Positions 22,769-29,144 of a stretch of 33,813 nucleotides of DNA are shown here, piece after piece. Numbering within the stretch: position 1 is the first letter of the stretch; each line of letters opens with the position of its first letter. The translations under genes and the position numbers were made by a program. This stretch comes from an uncultured Faecalibacterium sp. (lineage in GTDB: Bacteria > Bacillota > Clostridia > Oscillospirales > Ruminococcaceae), in the NCBI GenBank assembly GCA_900772565.1, contig CAAHET010000018.1:1-33813 (forward strand), read 5' to 3'. The notes beneath the pieces are model-generated. The model saw only the letters and a list, made by a program, of their open reading frames with translations, had not been told where the DNA came from and did not search any database.

Positions 22769-22797
22769 ACTTTAGCACTTCAAAGTGCGAAAGTCAA
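22769..22797 (-). promoter_or_regulatory. Promoter of the yerC operon
   Basis: On the minus strand TTGACT (22792-22797), 17 bases, TAAAGT (22769-22774), with an extended TGC before the -10. Confidence 0.82.
22770..22793. promoter_or_regulatory. 24-bp operator-like dyad inside the yerC promoter
   Basis: Arms CTTTAGCACTT and AAGTGCGAAAG flank a two-base centre, with one mismatched position. It covers the whole -35/-10 spacer, the usual position for a repressor. Confidence 0.6.
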
Positions 22798-22799
22798 GA

Positions 22800-22931
22800 C
22801 CCGTCGGTGAATGGTTTTCAATTGTAAGCGTATTTAGTTTTATTCTCTTCATACATGAAAGAAAATCACCTAAAAATTATTCCCAGAAAATGGCTTGAAT
22901 TGGCGTATCCTCTGAACTTGTGACAGAAATA
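22800..22931. other. AT-rich gap before the cstA leader
   Basis: No coding sequence or clear hairpin. It should hold the upstream promoter of the T-box transcript if TTGACA (22932-22937), 17 bases, TAAAGT (22955-22960) is not the promoter; no better pair was found. Confidence 0.3.
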
Positions 22932-22940
22932 TTGACAATT

Positions 22941-23307
22941 GATGAAAACGGGAATAAAGTAGGACACAATCATTCAGCAAATGCAAGGAACAGGACATGA
23001 TCTTCTGCATCACCCTCTTTCAGCGAGCCGCTTCTCGGGTGAAAAAGCGGCAGTCAGGAGCAGAAGACCCTCGCCTGCGAGCAGCCTGTGTGAACCGGGT
23101 TTTGTGCCCCTCAGTAGCATGGTGCCGTCCAGCCCACGTTATCGGGCAGCATGGTCAGTGTACCATGCGTGGGAGAGTGGCTGTTTTAACACAGCAAGCG
23201 AAGTGGTACCGCGGAGTAATGCCCCTGCCCTGGCAGGCGGGAGCAGAAGCCTTCGTCTTCGGAGTGTGACCGGAACACTGGTCATGTGCTGAGGACGAAG
23301 GTTTTTT
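22941..23307 (+). promoter_or_regulatory. T-box riboswitch leader of cstA
   Basis: A tRNA-sensing leader. The T-box core AAGCGAAGTGGTACCGCG is at 23196-23213; its UGGU bulge would pair with an uncharged tRNA acceptor end that has discriminator A. The distal Stem I pattern CAGCGAGCCGC...GCGGCAG is at 23021-23053, supported by TCTTCTGC/GCAGAAGA below it. A Stem III hairpin GCTGT/ACAGC precedes the core. The terminator (CCTTCGTC 23250-23257 with GACGAAGG 23294-23301, then T6) competes with a GCGAAG/CTTCGT antiterminator. The specifier is uncertain: GAA-CCG at 23092-23097 suggests proline, and a one-base shift gives ACC (threonine). The 5' limit is also uncertain. Confidence 0.85.
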
Positions 23308-23391
23308 ACGCTCTGGGGCAACGCTTTGCCGGACGGCAGCCTGTCGTTCCGAACCTGTTGCGGAGTGAAAAAAGGAAAGAGGTAGAAAACT

Positions 23392-25119
23392 ATGAATACG
23401 CTGGTCATCGTATTGATCGCAGCGGTGTGCCTGTTTGGCGCTTATGTGCTTTACGGCCGCTGGCTGGCTAACAAATGGGGCATCGACCCCGCTGCCAAGA
23501 CCCCGGCAGTCGTCCACGAGGATGGCCGGGACTATGTGCCCACCAACGGCTGGACGGTGTTTGCCCATCAGTTCAGCTCCATTGCCGGTGCAGGCCCTGT
23601 TACCGGTGCCATTCAGGCCGCAGCCTTCGGCTGGCTGCCGGTGCTGCTGTGGGTGCTGCTGGGCGGCATCTTCTTCGGCGCTGTCACCGACTTTGGCGCC
23701 CTGTATGCTTCCGTTAAGAACGACGGCAAGAGCATGGGTATGCTGATTGAAAAGTACATCGGCAAGACCGGCCGCAAGCTGTTCCTGCTGTTCTGCTGGC
23801 TGTTCTGCGGCATCGTCATTGCCGCCTTTGCGGACATGGTTGCCGGCACCTTCAACGCTTTCGGCGCAGACGGCGCAATGGTCGAGGCTGCCAAGACCAA
23901 CGGCGCTGCCGGTATGGTTTCCATCATGTTCATGGTGTTCGCCGTTGTCTTTGGCCTGCTGCAGAAGAAGTTCAACTTCTCCGGCTGGAAGGAAAGCGTT
24001 ATCAGCATCGTGTTCATCGTGCTGTCCTTTGTCGTCGGCGCAAACCTGCCCCTGATCCTGGGCAAGGCCGCTTGGAGCTACATCACCTTTGTTTACATCT
24101 TCTTTGCCGCTGTGCTGCCCATGTGGCTGCTCAAGCAGCCCCGTGACCACATGACCACCTTTATGTTCGTGGCCATGATCGTGGGCGCTGTGGTTGGCCT
24201 GCTGGTGGCACACCCCACCATGAACCTGCCTGTGTTCACCGGCTTTACCAACGAAAAGCTGGGCACCATGTTCCCCATCCTGTTCGTCACTGTGGCTTGC
24301 GGTGCAGTTTCCGGCTTCCATAGCCTTGTTTCCTCCGGCACTTCCTCCAAGACCGTTGAGAACGAGAAGGATATGCTGAAGGTCGGCTACGGTGCCATGA
24401 TCCTTGAGAGCCTGCTGGCTGTTCTGGCTCTGTGCGTTGCCGGTGCTGCCGCAGCTGCCGACGGCACCCCTGCCGCAGGTACCCCGTTCCAGATCTTCAG
24501 CCGCGGCGTTGCCGGTTTCTTTGAGATGTTCGGCGTGCCCGCTTACGCTGCTACCGTGTTCATGACCATGTGCGTTTCCGCACTGGCCCTGACCAGTCTG
24601 GATGCCGTGGCCCGCATTGGCCGCATGAGCTTCCAGGAGCTGTTCAGCGTGGACGACATGGAGCACGCTGAAGGCTGGCGCAAGCTGTTCTGCAATGTGT
24701 ACTTCTCCACCTTCATCACGCTGGTGTTCGGCTTCATCCTGACCAAGATCGGCTACGCCAATATCTGGCCGCTGTTCGGTTCTGCCAACCAGCTGCTGAG
24801 CGCACTGGTGCTGGCTACCCTGTGCGTGTTCCTGAAGGTGACCGGCCGCAGCAACAAGATGCTGTTCCCCCCGCTGATCATCATGCTGTGCGTCACCTTT
24901 ACCGCACTGGTGCAGCGCCTGATCGCTATGGTCAAGGCCATCAGCACCGCCGCTTCTGTTACCATCCCTGCCGGTGAGACCACTTGGGGCGCTGTGTTCA
25001 TTGCAAACGGCCTGCAGCTGATCCTTGCCGTGTTGCTGATCGTGCTGGGTCTGAACATTGTGTTCCACTCCTTCTCCGCTTATAAGAAGGCTGAGCACAA
25101 CAGCGAAGCAAAGGTCTGA
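23392..25119 (+). CDS. cstA: CstA-family transporter (carbon starvation protein A, peptide/pyruvate uptake)
   Basis: A 575-residue polytopic membrane protein with about 15 hydrophobic segments. The N-terminal CstA signature is clear: VPTNGWTVFAHQFSSIAGAG followed by PVTGAIQAAAFGWLP and the GGIFFGAVTDFGALYASVKNDGKS loop. Further family segments are VACGAVSGFHSLVSSGTSSKT and LTSLDAVARIGRMSFQEL. Studied relatives import peptides or pyruvate. AGAGGT lies before ATG 23392, and a strong terminator follows. It is a single-gene unit under a T-box leader, so expression should rise when one particular tRNA is uncharged, which favours a peptide or amino-acid supply role in this organism. Codon use is strongly biased to the GC-rich set, suggesting good expression. 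Confidence 0.93.
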   Translation: MNTLVIVLIAAVCLFGAYVLYGRWLANKWGIDPAAKTPAVVHEDGRDYVPTNGWTVFAHQFSSIAGAGPVTGAIQAAAFGWLPVLLWVLLGGIFFGAVTDFGALYASVKNDGKSMGMLIEKYIGKTGRKLFLLFCWLFCGIVIAAFADMVAGTFNAFGADGAMVEAAKTNGAAGMVSIMFMVFAVVFGLLQKKFNFSGWKESVISIVFIVLSFVVGANLPLILGKAAWSYITFVYIFFAAVLPMWLLKQPRDHMTTFMFVAMIVGAVVGLLVAHPTMNLPVFTGFTNEKLGTMFPILFVTVACGAVSGFHSLVSSGTSSKTVENEKDMLKVGYGAMILESLLAVLALCVAGAAAAADGTPAAGTPFQIFSRGVAGFFEMFGVPAYAATVFMTMCVSALALTSLDAVARIGRMSFQELFSVDDMEHAEGWRKLFCNVYFSTFITLVFGFILTKIGYANIWPLFGSANQLLSALVLATLCVFLKVTGRSNKMLFPPLIIMLCVTFTALVQRLIAMVKAISTAASVTIPAGETTWGAVFIANGLQLILAVLLIVLGLNIVFHSFSAYKKAEHNSEAKV

Positions 25120-25153
25120 TTTAATCCCACCATTCACAATCCTGTTTTCAATA

Positions 25154-25200
25154 AACAAAACGCCGCTGACGATGCACAAAGCCGTCAGCGGCGTTTTGTT
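25154..25200 (+). terminator. Terminator of cstA
   Basis: A perfect stem of at least 16 bp (from CAAAACGCCGCTGACG at about 25155 to the complementary arm ending near 25199), with TTTTGTT at the end. Confidence 0.9.
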
Positions 25201-25217
25201 GTGGAAGAGTTTACATA

Positions 25218-25251
25218 TAAGGCCGGAAAATCCGCGGATTTTCCGGCCTTA
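25218..25251. repeat. Perfect 34-bp palindrome between cstA and the hydrolase gene
   Basis: Both strands read the same from 25218 to 25251; the centre is CCGCGG and the arms contain GGCCGGAAAATCCG. It could be a terminator for the minus-strand hydrolase gene (weak T tail TTATATG) or a dispersed palindromic element. Confidence 0.7.
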
Positions 25252-25287
25252 CGTTTTCACAGGCAAGTTGCAAAGAGAACCGCTTTT

Positions 25288-25980
25288 TTATAAATAATAG
25301 CTTTCCCAGCCTTGCAGGGCGGCAAGCTGGGTCTCGGTGTGGAACCAGTGTTCCCCGCCCTCCAGAATGGTCAGGTGCGCCCCGGTCTGCCGCCGGAACT
25401 GCTCCATGGCGGTATGCCCGGTAAGGGGGTCTGTATCGGCATAGAGCACCTGTGTGGGTACTTTCCAGTGCAAGGGGTGTTCCCTTACCCAGCACAAATA
25501 CGGCCACGAGAGGGTCTCTCCGAAGGCGGTAGAAATCTCCCCTGCCGCGCGCAGCTGCTCCTCCGTTACCCCTGCCTGCTGCATCAGGTCAAGGATGAGC
25601 TTTTCCATATCCACCAACGGGGAGACAAGCAAAGCCTTTTCCGGCTGCTGCGTTTGCAAGGCCTGCATGGCAAACCACGCCCCGATACTGACCCCGTACA
25701 CACGGATATGCTTCCAAACCGGCTGCATCCGGGCATAGACTGCCTGCAGCTCCCGGGTGACCACCCACGGCACCAGCTTTTCCGGGCTGTTTTTCCGGGT
25801 GCCGTGCTCCGGCAGATCGACAGCCAGCACCTGCCAGCCTGCCGGGCAGGCTGTGCGGGCAAAGCGGACGGCCTCGGCTGCGCTGCCGTTTTTGCCGTGG
25901 ACATAGAGATAGACCCTGCGGCTGCGCTTGCCGTATAGGACAGCCGGAATGCCTGCAACCTCGAGCTTGATTTTTTCCAT
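25288..25980 (-). CDS. Alpha/beta hydrolase
   Basis: A 230-residue soluble hydrolase. After an N-terminal beta-strand region come VYLYVHGKNG (oxyanion loop, 23-32), the nucleophile elbow GVSIG with Ser98, the acid candidate Asp182 or Asp184 in LYADTDPLTG, and His211 or His214 in GGEHWFHTE. Together these give a plausible Ser-Asp-His triad. The cap region (about 120-165) is helical. The substrate is unknown; the family spans esterases, lipases and peptidases. ATG 25980 has AGGAGG upstream, and the longer frame runs through the promoter. It is monocistronic. Confidence 0.85.
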   Translation of the reverse strand: MEKIKLEVAGIPAVLYGKRSRRVYLYVHGKNGSAAEAVRFARTACPAGWQVLAVDLPEHGTRKNSPEKLVPWVVTRELQAVYARMQPVWKHIRVYGVSIGAWFAMQALQTQQPEKALLVSPLVDMEKLILDLMQQAGVTEEQLRAAGEISTAFGETLSWPYLCWVREHPLHWKVPTQVLYADTDPLTGHTAMEQFRRQTGAHLTILEGGEHWFHTETQLAALQGWESYYL

Positions 25981-26026
25981 AACGGCTTCCTCCTGTTTTG
26001 GGGGCGTATTGCGCCCTGTTTTCTCT

Positions 26027-26055
26027 ATGATAGCACAAGCAGCTGACAAACACAA
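26027..26055 (-). promoter_or_regulatory. Promoter of the alpha/beta hydrolase gene
   Basis: On the minus strand TTGTGT (26050-26055), 17 bases, TATCAT (26027-26032), with an extended TGC before the -10. Confidence 0.75.
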
Positions 26056-26100
26056 ACAGGAAAAGAGCCAATTCTAACACGATTTCGAATAGTCTCCGCG

Positions 26101-26165
26101 GCGGGATTACCCCCTCAGTCTGCTCTCTGCGTTCGCAGCCAGCTCCCCCAAGGGGACGCCTTAAC
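26101..26165. repeat. Probable copy of a dispersed intergenic repeat
   Basis: The pattern CCCTCAGTC...GCAGCCAGCTCCCCCAAGGGG...GCC is one I recall as a repeated intergenic element in Faecalibacterium-type genomes. Here it looks degenerate or truncated and sits between the hydrolase promoter and the oadB terminator. Only one copy is in this window, so repetition cannot be shown. Confidence 0.45.
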
Positions 26166-26178
26166 TCCCTCTCGTGAA

Positions 26179-26216
26179 CAAAAAGAGCCACCGCACAGAC
26201 TTGTGCGATGGCTCTT
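26179..26216 (-). terminator. Terminator of the oadGB operon
   Basis: On the minus strand a 14-bp stem, AGAGCCATCGCACA with TGTGCGGTGGCTCT, is followed by TTTTTG. Confidence 0.92.
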
Positions 26217-26238
26217 GGGGTAGTGCTTCAGATTTTGC

Positions 26239-27447
26239 TTAGCCGAAGATGTTGATCAGGATACCAGCAGCAACGGCAGAACCGATAACGCCGGCCACGT
26301 TGGGACCCATGGCGTGCATCAGCAGGAAGTTGGAGGGGTTCTCGCTCTGGCCGACCTTCTGAGAAACACGAGCGGCCATAGGCACGGCGGAAACGCCGGC
26401 AGAACCGATCAGGGGGTTCACCTGACCGCCGGTCAGCTTGTACATGACCTTGCCGCACAGCACACCAGCTGCGGTGCCGAAGGAGAAGGCGATCAGACCC
26501 AGCACGATGATGAACAGGGTGCGGGTGTTCAGGAAGGTGTTTGCACTGGTGGTGCAGCCAACAGACAGAGCCAGGAAGATGGTGATGATGTTCATCAGCT
26601 CATTACCGGCAGTCTTCTGGATACGATCCACAACGCCGCACTCCTTCATCAGGTTGCCCAGCATCAGCATACCGACCAGAACGGCGGCATCAGGCACAAT
26701 GAGGGAAACGATGATGGTGACCATGATGGGGAAGATGATCTTCTCGGTCTTGGAGACGGTGCGCAGCTGCTTCATGACAACAGAGCGCTCCTTGGAGGTG
26801 GTCAGTGCCTTCATGATAGGCGGCTGAATGACGGGCACCAGTGCCATGTAGCTGTACGCTGCCACGGCGATGCTGCCCAGCAGCTCAGGTGCCAGACGGG
26901 AGGTAACAAAGATAGCGGTGGGGCCGTCGGCACCGCCGATGATGGCGATGGCAGCGGACTGCTTCTGGGTGAAGTCCACCAGACCGGTAGCGGCCAGCAG
27001 ACGGGCGCCCATGTAAGTGCCAAAGATACCGAACTGTGCGGCAGCGCCCAGCAGCAGGCTCTTGGGGTTAGAGATCAGGGGTGCAAAGTCGGTCATGGTG
27101 CCGATGCCGAGGAAGATCAGCGGGGGGTAAATGCCCAGCTTGACGCCCATATAGAGCATATCGGCCAGACCGCCGTTGTTCAGGATCTCGACCCACATGG
27201 GGTGCTCCAGACCGTCACCGACGAAGTACTGCATGTGGATGATGCCGCTGCCGGGGAGGTTGGCAAGGATCATGCCAAAGGCCATGGGCAGCAGGATCAG
27301 GGGTTCGAACTCCTTGACGATGGCGAGGTACAGCAGAAAGCAGCCCACGCAAATCATCACGGCGTACAGCCAGCCGCCGGGCTGGCCAAACTGTGCAAAG
27401 CCGGAACTTTGGAAAATACCGACCAGAGTATCAATAAACTGTGTCAT
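26239..27447 (-). CDS. Sodium ion-translocating decarboxylase, beta subunit (OadB/GcdB/MmdB family)
   Basis: A 402-residue integral membrane protein that couples decarboxylation of a biotin-bound carboxyl group to Na+ export. Family motifs are complete: GLADMLYMGVKLGIYPPLIFLGIGTMTDF, the key aspartate segment IIGGADGPTAIFVTSRLAP, CTTSANTFLNTRTL, and near the end NPLIGSAGVSAVPMAARVSQK and MGPNVAGVIGSAVAAG. Length is usual for the glutaconyl-CoA and methylmalonyl-CoA type beta subunits. AGGAGG precedes the ATG; the gene begins 15 bases after oadG. The carboxyltransferase alpha and biotin carrier genes are not in this window, so the substrate (oxaloacetate, methylmalonyl-CoA or glutaconyl-CoA) cannot be told. 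Confidence 0.95.
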   Translation of the reverse strand: MTQFIDTLVGIFQSSGFAQFGQPGGWLYAVMICVGCFLLYLAIVKEFEPLILLPMAFGMILANLPGSGIIHMQYFVGDGLEHPMWVEILNNGGLADMLYMGVKLGIYPPLIFLGIGTMTDFAPLISNPKSLLLGAAAQFGIFGTYMGARLLAATGLVDFTQKQSAAIAIIGGADGPTAIFVTSRLAPELLGSIAVAAYSYMALVPVIQPPIMKALTTSKERSVVMKQLRTVSKTEKIIFPIMVTIIVSLIVPDAAVLVGMLMLGNLMKECGVVDRIQKTAGNELMNIITIFLALSVGCTTSANTFLNTRTLFIIVLGLIAFSFGTAAGVLCGKVMYKLTGGQVNPLIGSAGVSAVPMAARVSQKVGQSENPSNFLLMHAMGPNVAGVIGSAVAAGILINIFG

Positions 27448-27462
27448 GCTCTTCCTCCTGTG

Positions 27463-27819
27463 TTAAAACGGTGCCGTGGTGTCGTTCACGCCGGCCTTGC
27501 CCCAGCCATTTTTGCCACGACGCACTGCTTTAAGGGTGTACTTGCCGTTGCCCATTGCATGGATAGCAGCCATAATAGCGGCCACCACGTCACCGGGGAT
27601 GCCTTCCTCTACCTGAGGAGCGGGCGCAGCCTGCTGTACCGGAGCGGCAGCGGGCTTTGCGGCAGGTGCCTGCGCAGCAGTCTTGGCGGCCTTCTTCTTG
27701 GCATTCATCGAGTCGAAGATCTTGCCCTCCAGCGTGATGATCGTCATCAGCAGCACGAGGATCAGGAACACCAGCACGATACCAGTAATGGTAACGACCA
27801 CATCGAAACCTAAGTCCAT
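27463..27819 (-). CDS. Sodium pump decarboxylase, gamma/delta-type subunit (OadG family)
   Basis: A 118-residue small subunit that anchors and assembles the decarboxylase complex. It has one N-terminal membrane helix (about 8-29, VVTITGIVLVFLILVLLMTIIT), a cytosolic Ala/Pro/Lys-rich linker (about 40-70), and the C-terminal family end GDVVAAIMAAIHAMGNGKYTLKAVRRGKNGWGKAG. The linker resembles that of biotin carrier proteins, but the biotin motif MKM is absent, so it is not the carrier. AGGAGG precedes ATG 27819. It is the first gene of a two-gene operon with its own promoter. Confidence 0.92.
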   Translation of the reverse strand: MDLGFDVVVTITGIVLVFLILVLLMTIITLEGKIFDSMNAKKKAAKTAAQAPAAKPAAAPVQQAAPAPQVEEGIPGDVVAAIMAAIHAMGNGKYTLKAVRRGKNGWGKAGVNDTTAPF

Positions 27820-27888
27820 GGTTTTTCCTCCTGTTTGTTGGATACTGCAAGCGATACAACATCGTTAGCAGAAAATCAATTTGGGTAT

Positions 27889-27917
27889 AGTATACCGTAT
27901 TTTGCCAATCATTTCAA
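27889..27917 (-). promoter_or_regulatory. Promoter of the oadGB operon
   Basis: On the minus strand TTGAAA (27912-27917), 17 bases, TATACT (27889-27894). Confidence 0.85.
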
Positions 27918-27979
27918 CAAAAATTAACAAATTTTATTTTTGCTGCTTTGTAATATGACATGGACAAAACGAACCAAGC

Positions 27980-29005
27980 TTAGCGGCGGCCGATGCGCGG
28001 AGTAGCGTCTGTAAAGCCGGTTTCCAGCTTATCGCCGATGGAAAGACTCTGTGCTGTGCCCAGCGCAACGCAGTTTACGGGGTCCGGCGAGACGGTGACC
28101 TCCACCTTCAGCTCCTGACTCAGATATTCCGTCAGGCCGTGCAGCTGGGCGCCGCCGCCGGTCAGCATGACGCCGTTGCGGTAGATATCGCCTGCCAGCT
28201 CCGGCGGGGTCTTTTCCAGCACCTGATGGGCTGCGGTGCCGATCTGCTCGCTGAGCATCATCACCGGCTCGTACAGGTCGTCGGTAGAAACGGTCACGCG
28301 CACCGGCAGACCGGTGAGCAGGCTGCGGCCCTTGATCTCCATGCTCTCGTGGAAATCGGTCTTTTGGGGGCAGCAGGCAACGTGCTTTTTCAGTTCCTCG
28401 GCGGTGCGCTGGCCAATGGCAATGCTGTATTTGTTGCGGACGTGCTTGAGGATCTCTTCATCGTAGTGGTTGCCGGCCACGCGCACACTGGTGGCCTTGA
28501 CCTTGCCACCAAGGCTCAGCACCGCGATATCCGTGGTGCCGCCGCCGATATCAATGATCATGCGGCCATCCGGCAGGGTGATGTCGATGCCGGAGCCGAG
28601 AGCGGCAGCAATGGGTTCGTCAATCAGGTAAACCTGACGGGCACCGGCTGCCACCACGGCCTCCACCACGGCGTCGCTCTCGATGCCGGTAATGGCGGCG
28701 GGCACGCACACAGCCACCCGGGGCTTGACCATGTGGGAGCTGTACACCTGCTTGACAAAGCGGCAGATCAGCTCCCGGGTCATGGTGTGGTCGCTGATGA
28801 CGCCATCCTTCAGCGGGAAGATGGCGGAAATATAGTTGGGCGTGCGTCCCACCATGGCCAGTGCCTTGTCGCCGGCCTCCAGCACGGTGTTCTTGCGGGT
28901 ATCCATTGCCACAACGCTAGGCTGGTTGAGCACCACGCCCTTGCCCTCCTGCGCAATGATGATGGTAGTAGTACCAAGGTCGATGCCGATATCATTCTGT
29001 GCCAT
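27980..29005 (-). CDS. mreB: Rod shape-determining protein MreB/Mbl
   Basis: A 341-residue bacterial actin that forms membrane-bound filaments guiding side-wall synthesis. ATPase motifs are DIGIDLGTTTIIIAQEGKGVVLNQPSVVA (phosphate 1), YLIDEPIAAALGSGIDI, MIIDIGGGTTDIAVLSLGG (phosphate 2) and GVMLTGGGAQLHGL (adenosine). Start ATG 29005 is chosen because AAAGGA precedes it and DIGIDLGT begins there; the 21 upstream codons are leader. It is alone: no mreC or mreD neighbour, a common state for extra MreB or Mbl copies in Firmicutes. No terminator is visible between its stop and the oadGB promoter. Confidence 0.95.
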   Translation of the reverse strand: MAQNDIGIDLGTTTIIIAQEGKGVVLNQPSVVAMDTRKNTVLEAGDKALAMVGRTPNYISAIFPLKDGVISDHTMTRELICRFVKQVYSSHMVKPRVAVCVPAAITGIESDAVVEAVVAAGARQVYLIDEPIAAALGSGIDITLPDGRMIIDIGGGTTDIAVLSLGGKVKATSVRVAGNHYDEEILKHVRNKYSIAIGQRTAEELKKHVACCPQKTDFHESMEIKGRSLLTGLPVRVTVSTDDLYEPVMMLSEQIGTAAHQVLEKTPPELAGDIYRNGVMLTGGGAQLHGLTEYLSQELKVEVTVSPDPVNCVALGTAQSLSIGDKLETGFTDATPRIGRR

Positions 29006-29144
29006 AATTGCCTGAATCCTTTCTCTGCGTTCCTCTATCATGTATGTAACGCCCGCAGCTGCGGGCAAAAAACAAAGACTGCTTTAGTATAACATAGTTG
29101 CGGCAAAAAGTATACAAGCTTTGCCGCTGTTCTGCGCGGTTTTA
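29006..29144 (-). promoter_or_regulatory. Promoter region and leader of mreB
   Basis: An extended -10 (TGT-TATACT) is read on the minus strand near 29070-29080, without a good -35. The leader has a perfect 16-bp palindrome, GCCCGCAG/CTGCGGGC. Upstream lies a GCGGCAAA/TTTGCCGC hairpin that may help end the recD2 transcript. Confidence 0.5.

Noticed and set aside
22770..22793. CIRCE/HrcA site
   Set aside because: The half-sites resemble TTAGCACT and AGTGC, but the centre is two bases instead of nine, so it is not a CIRCE element.
22932..22960. TTGACA-17-TAAAGT as the certain cstA promoter
   Set aside because: It is a good match, but the AGTA next to the -10 and the upstream GATGA also fit the 5' side of a T-box Stem I, so it was kept only as one option.
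23155..25179. A 674-codon minus-strand frame over cstA and its T-box
   Set aside because: It is antisense to cstA and rich in His, Gln and Gly with no domain, another GC shadow.
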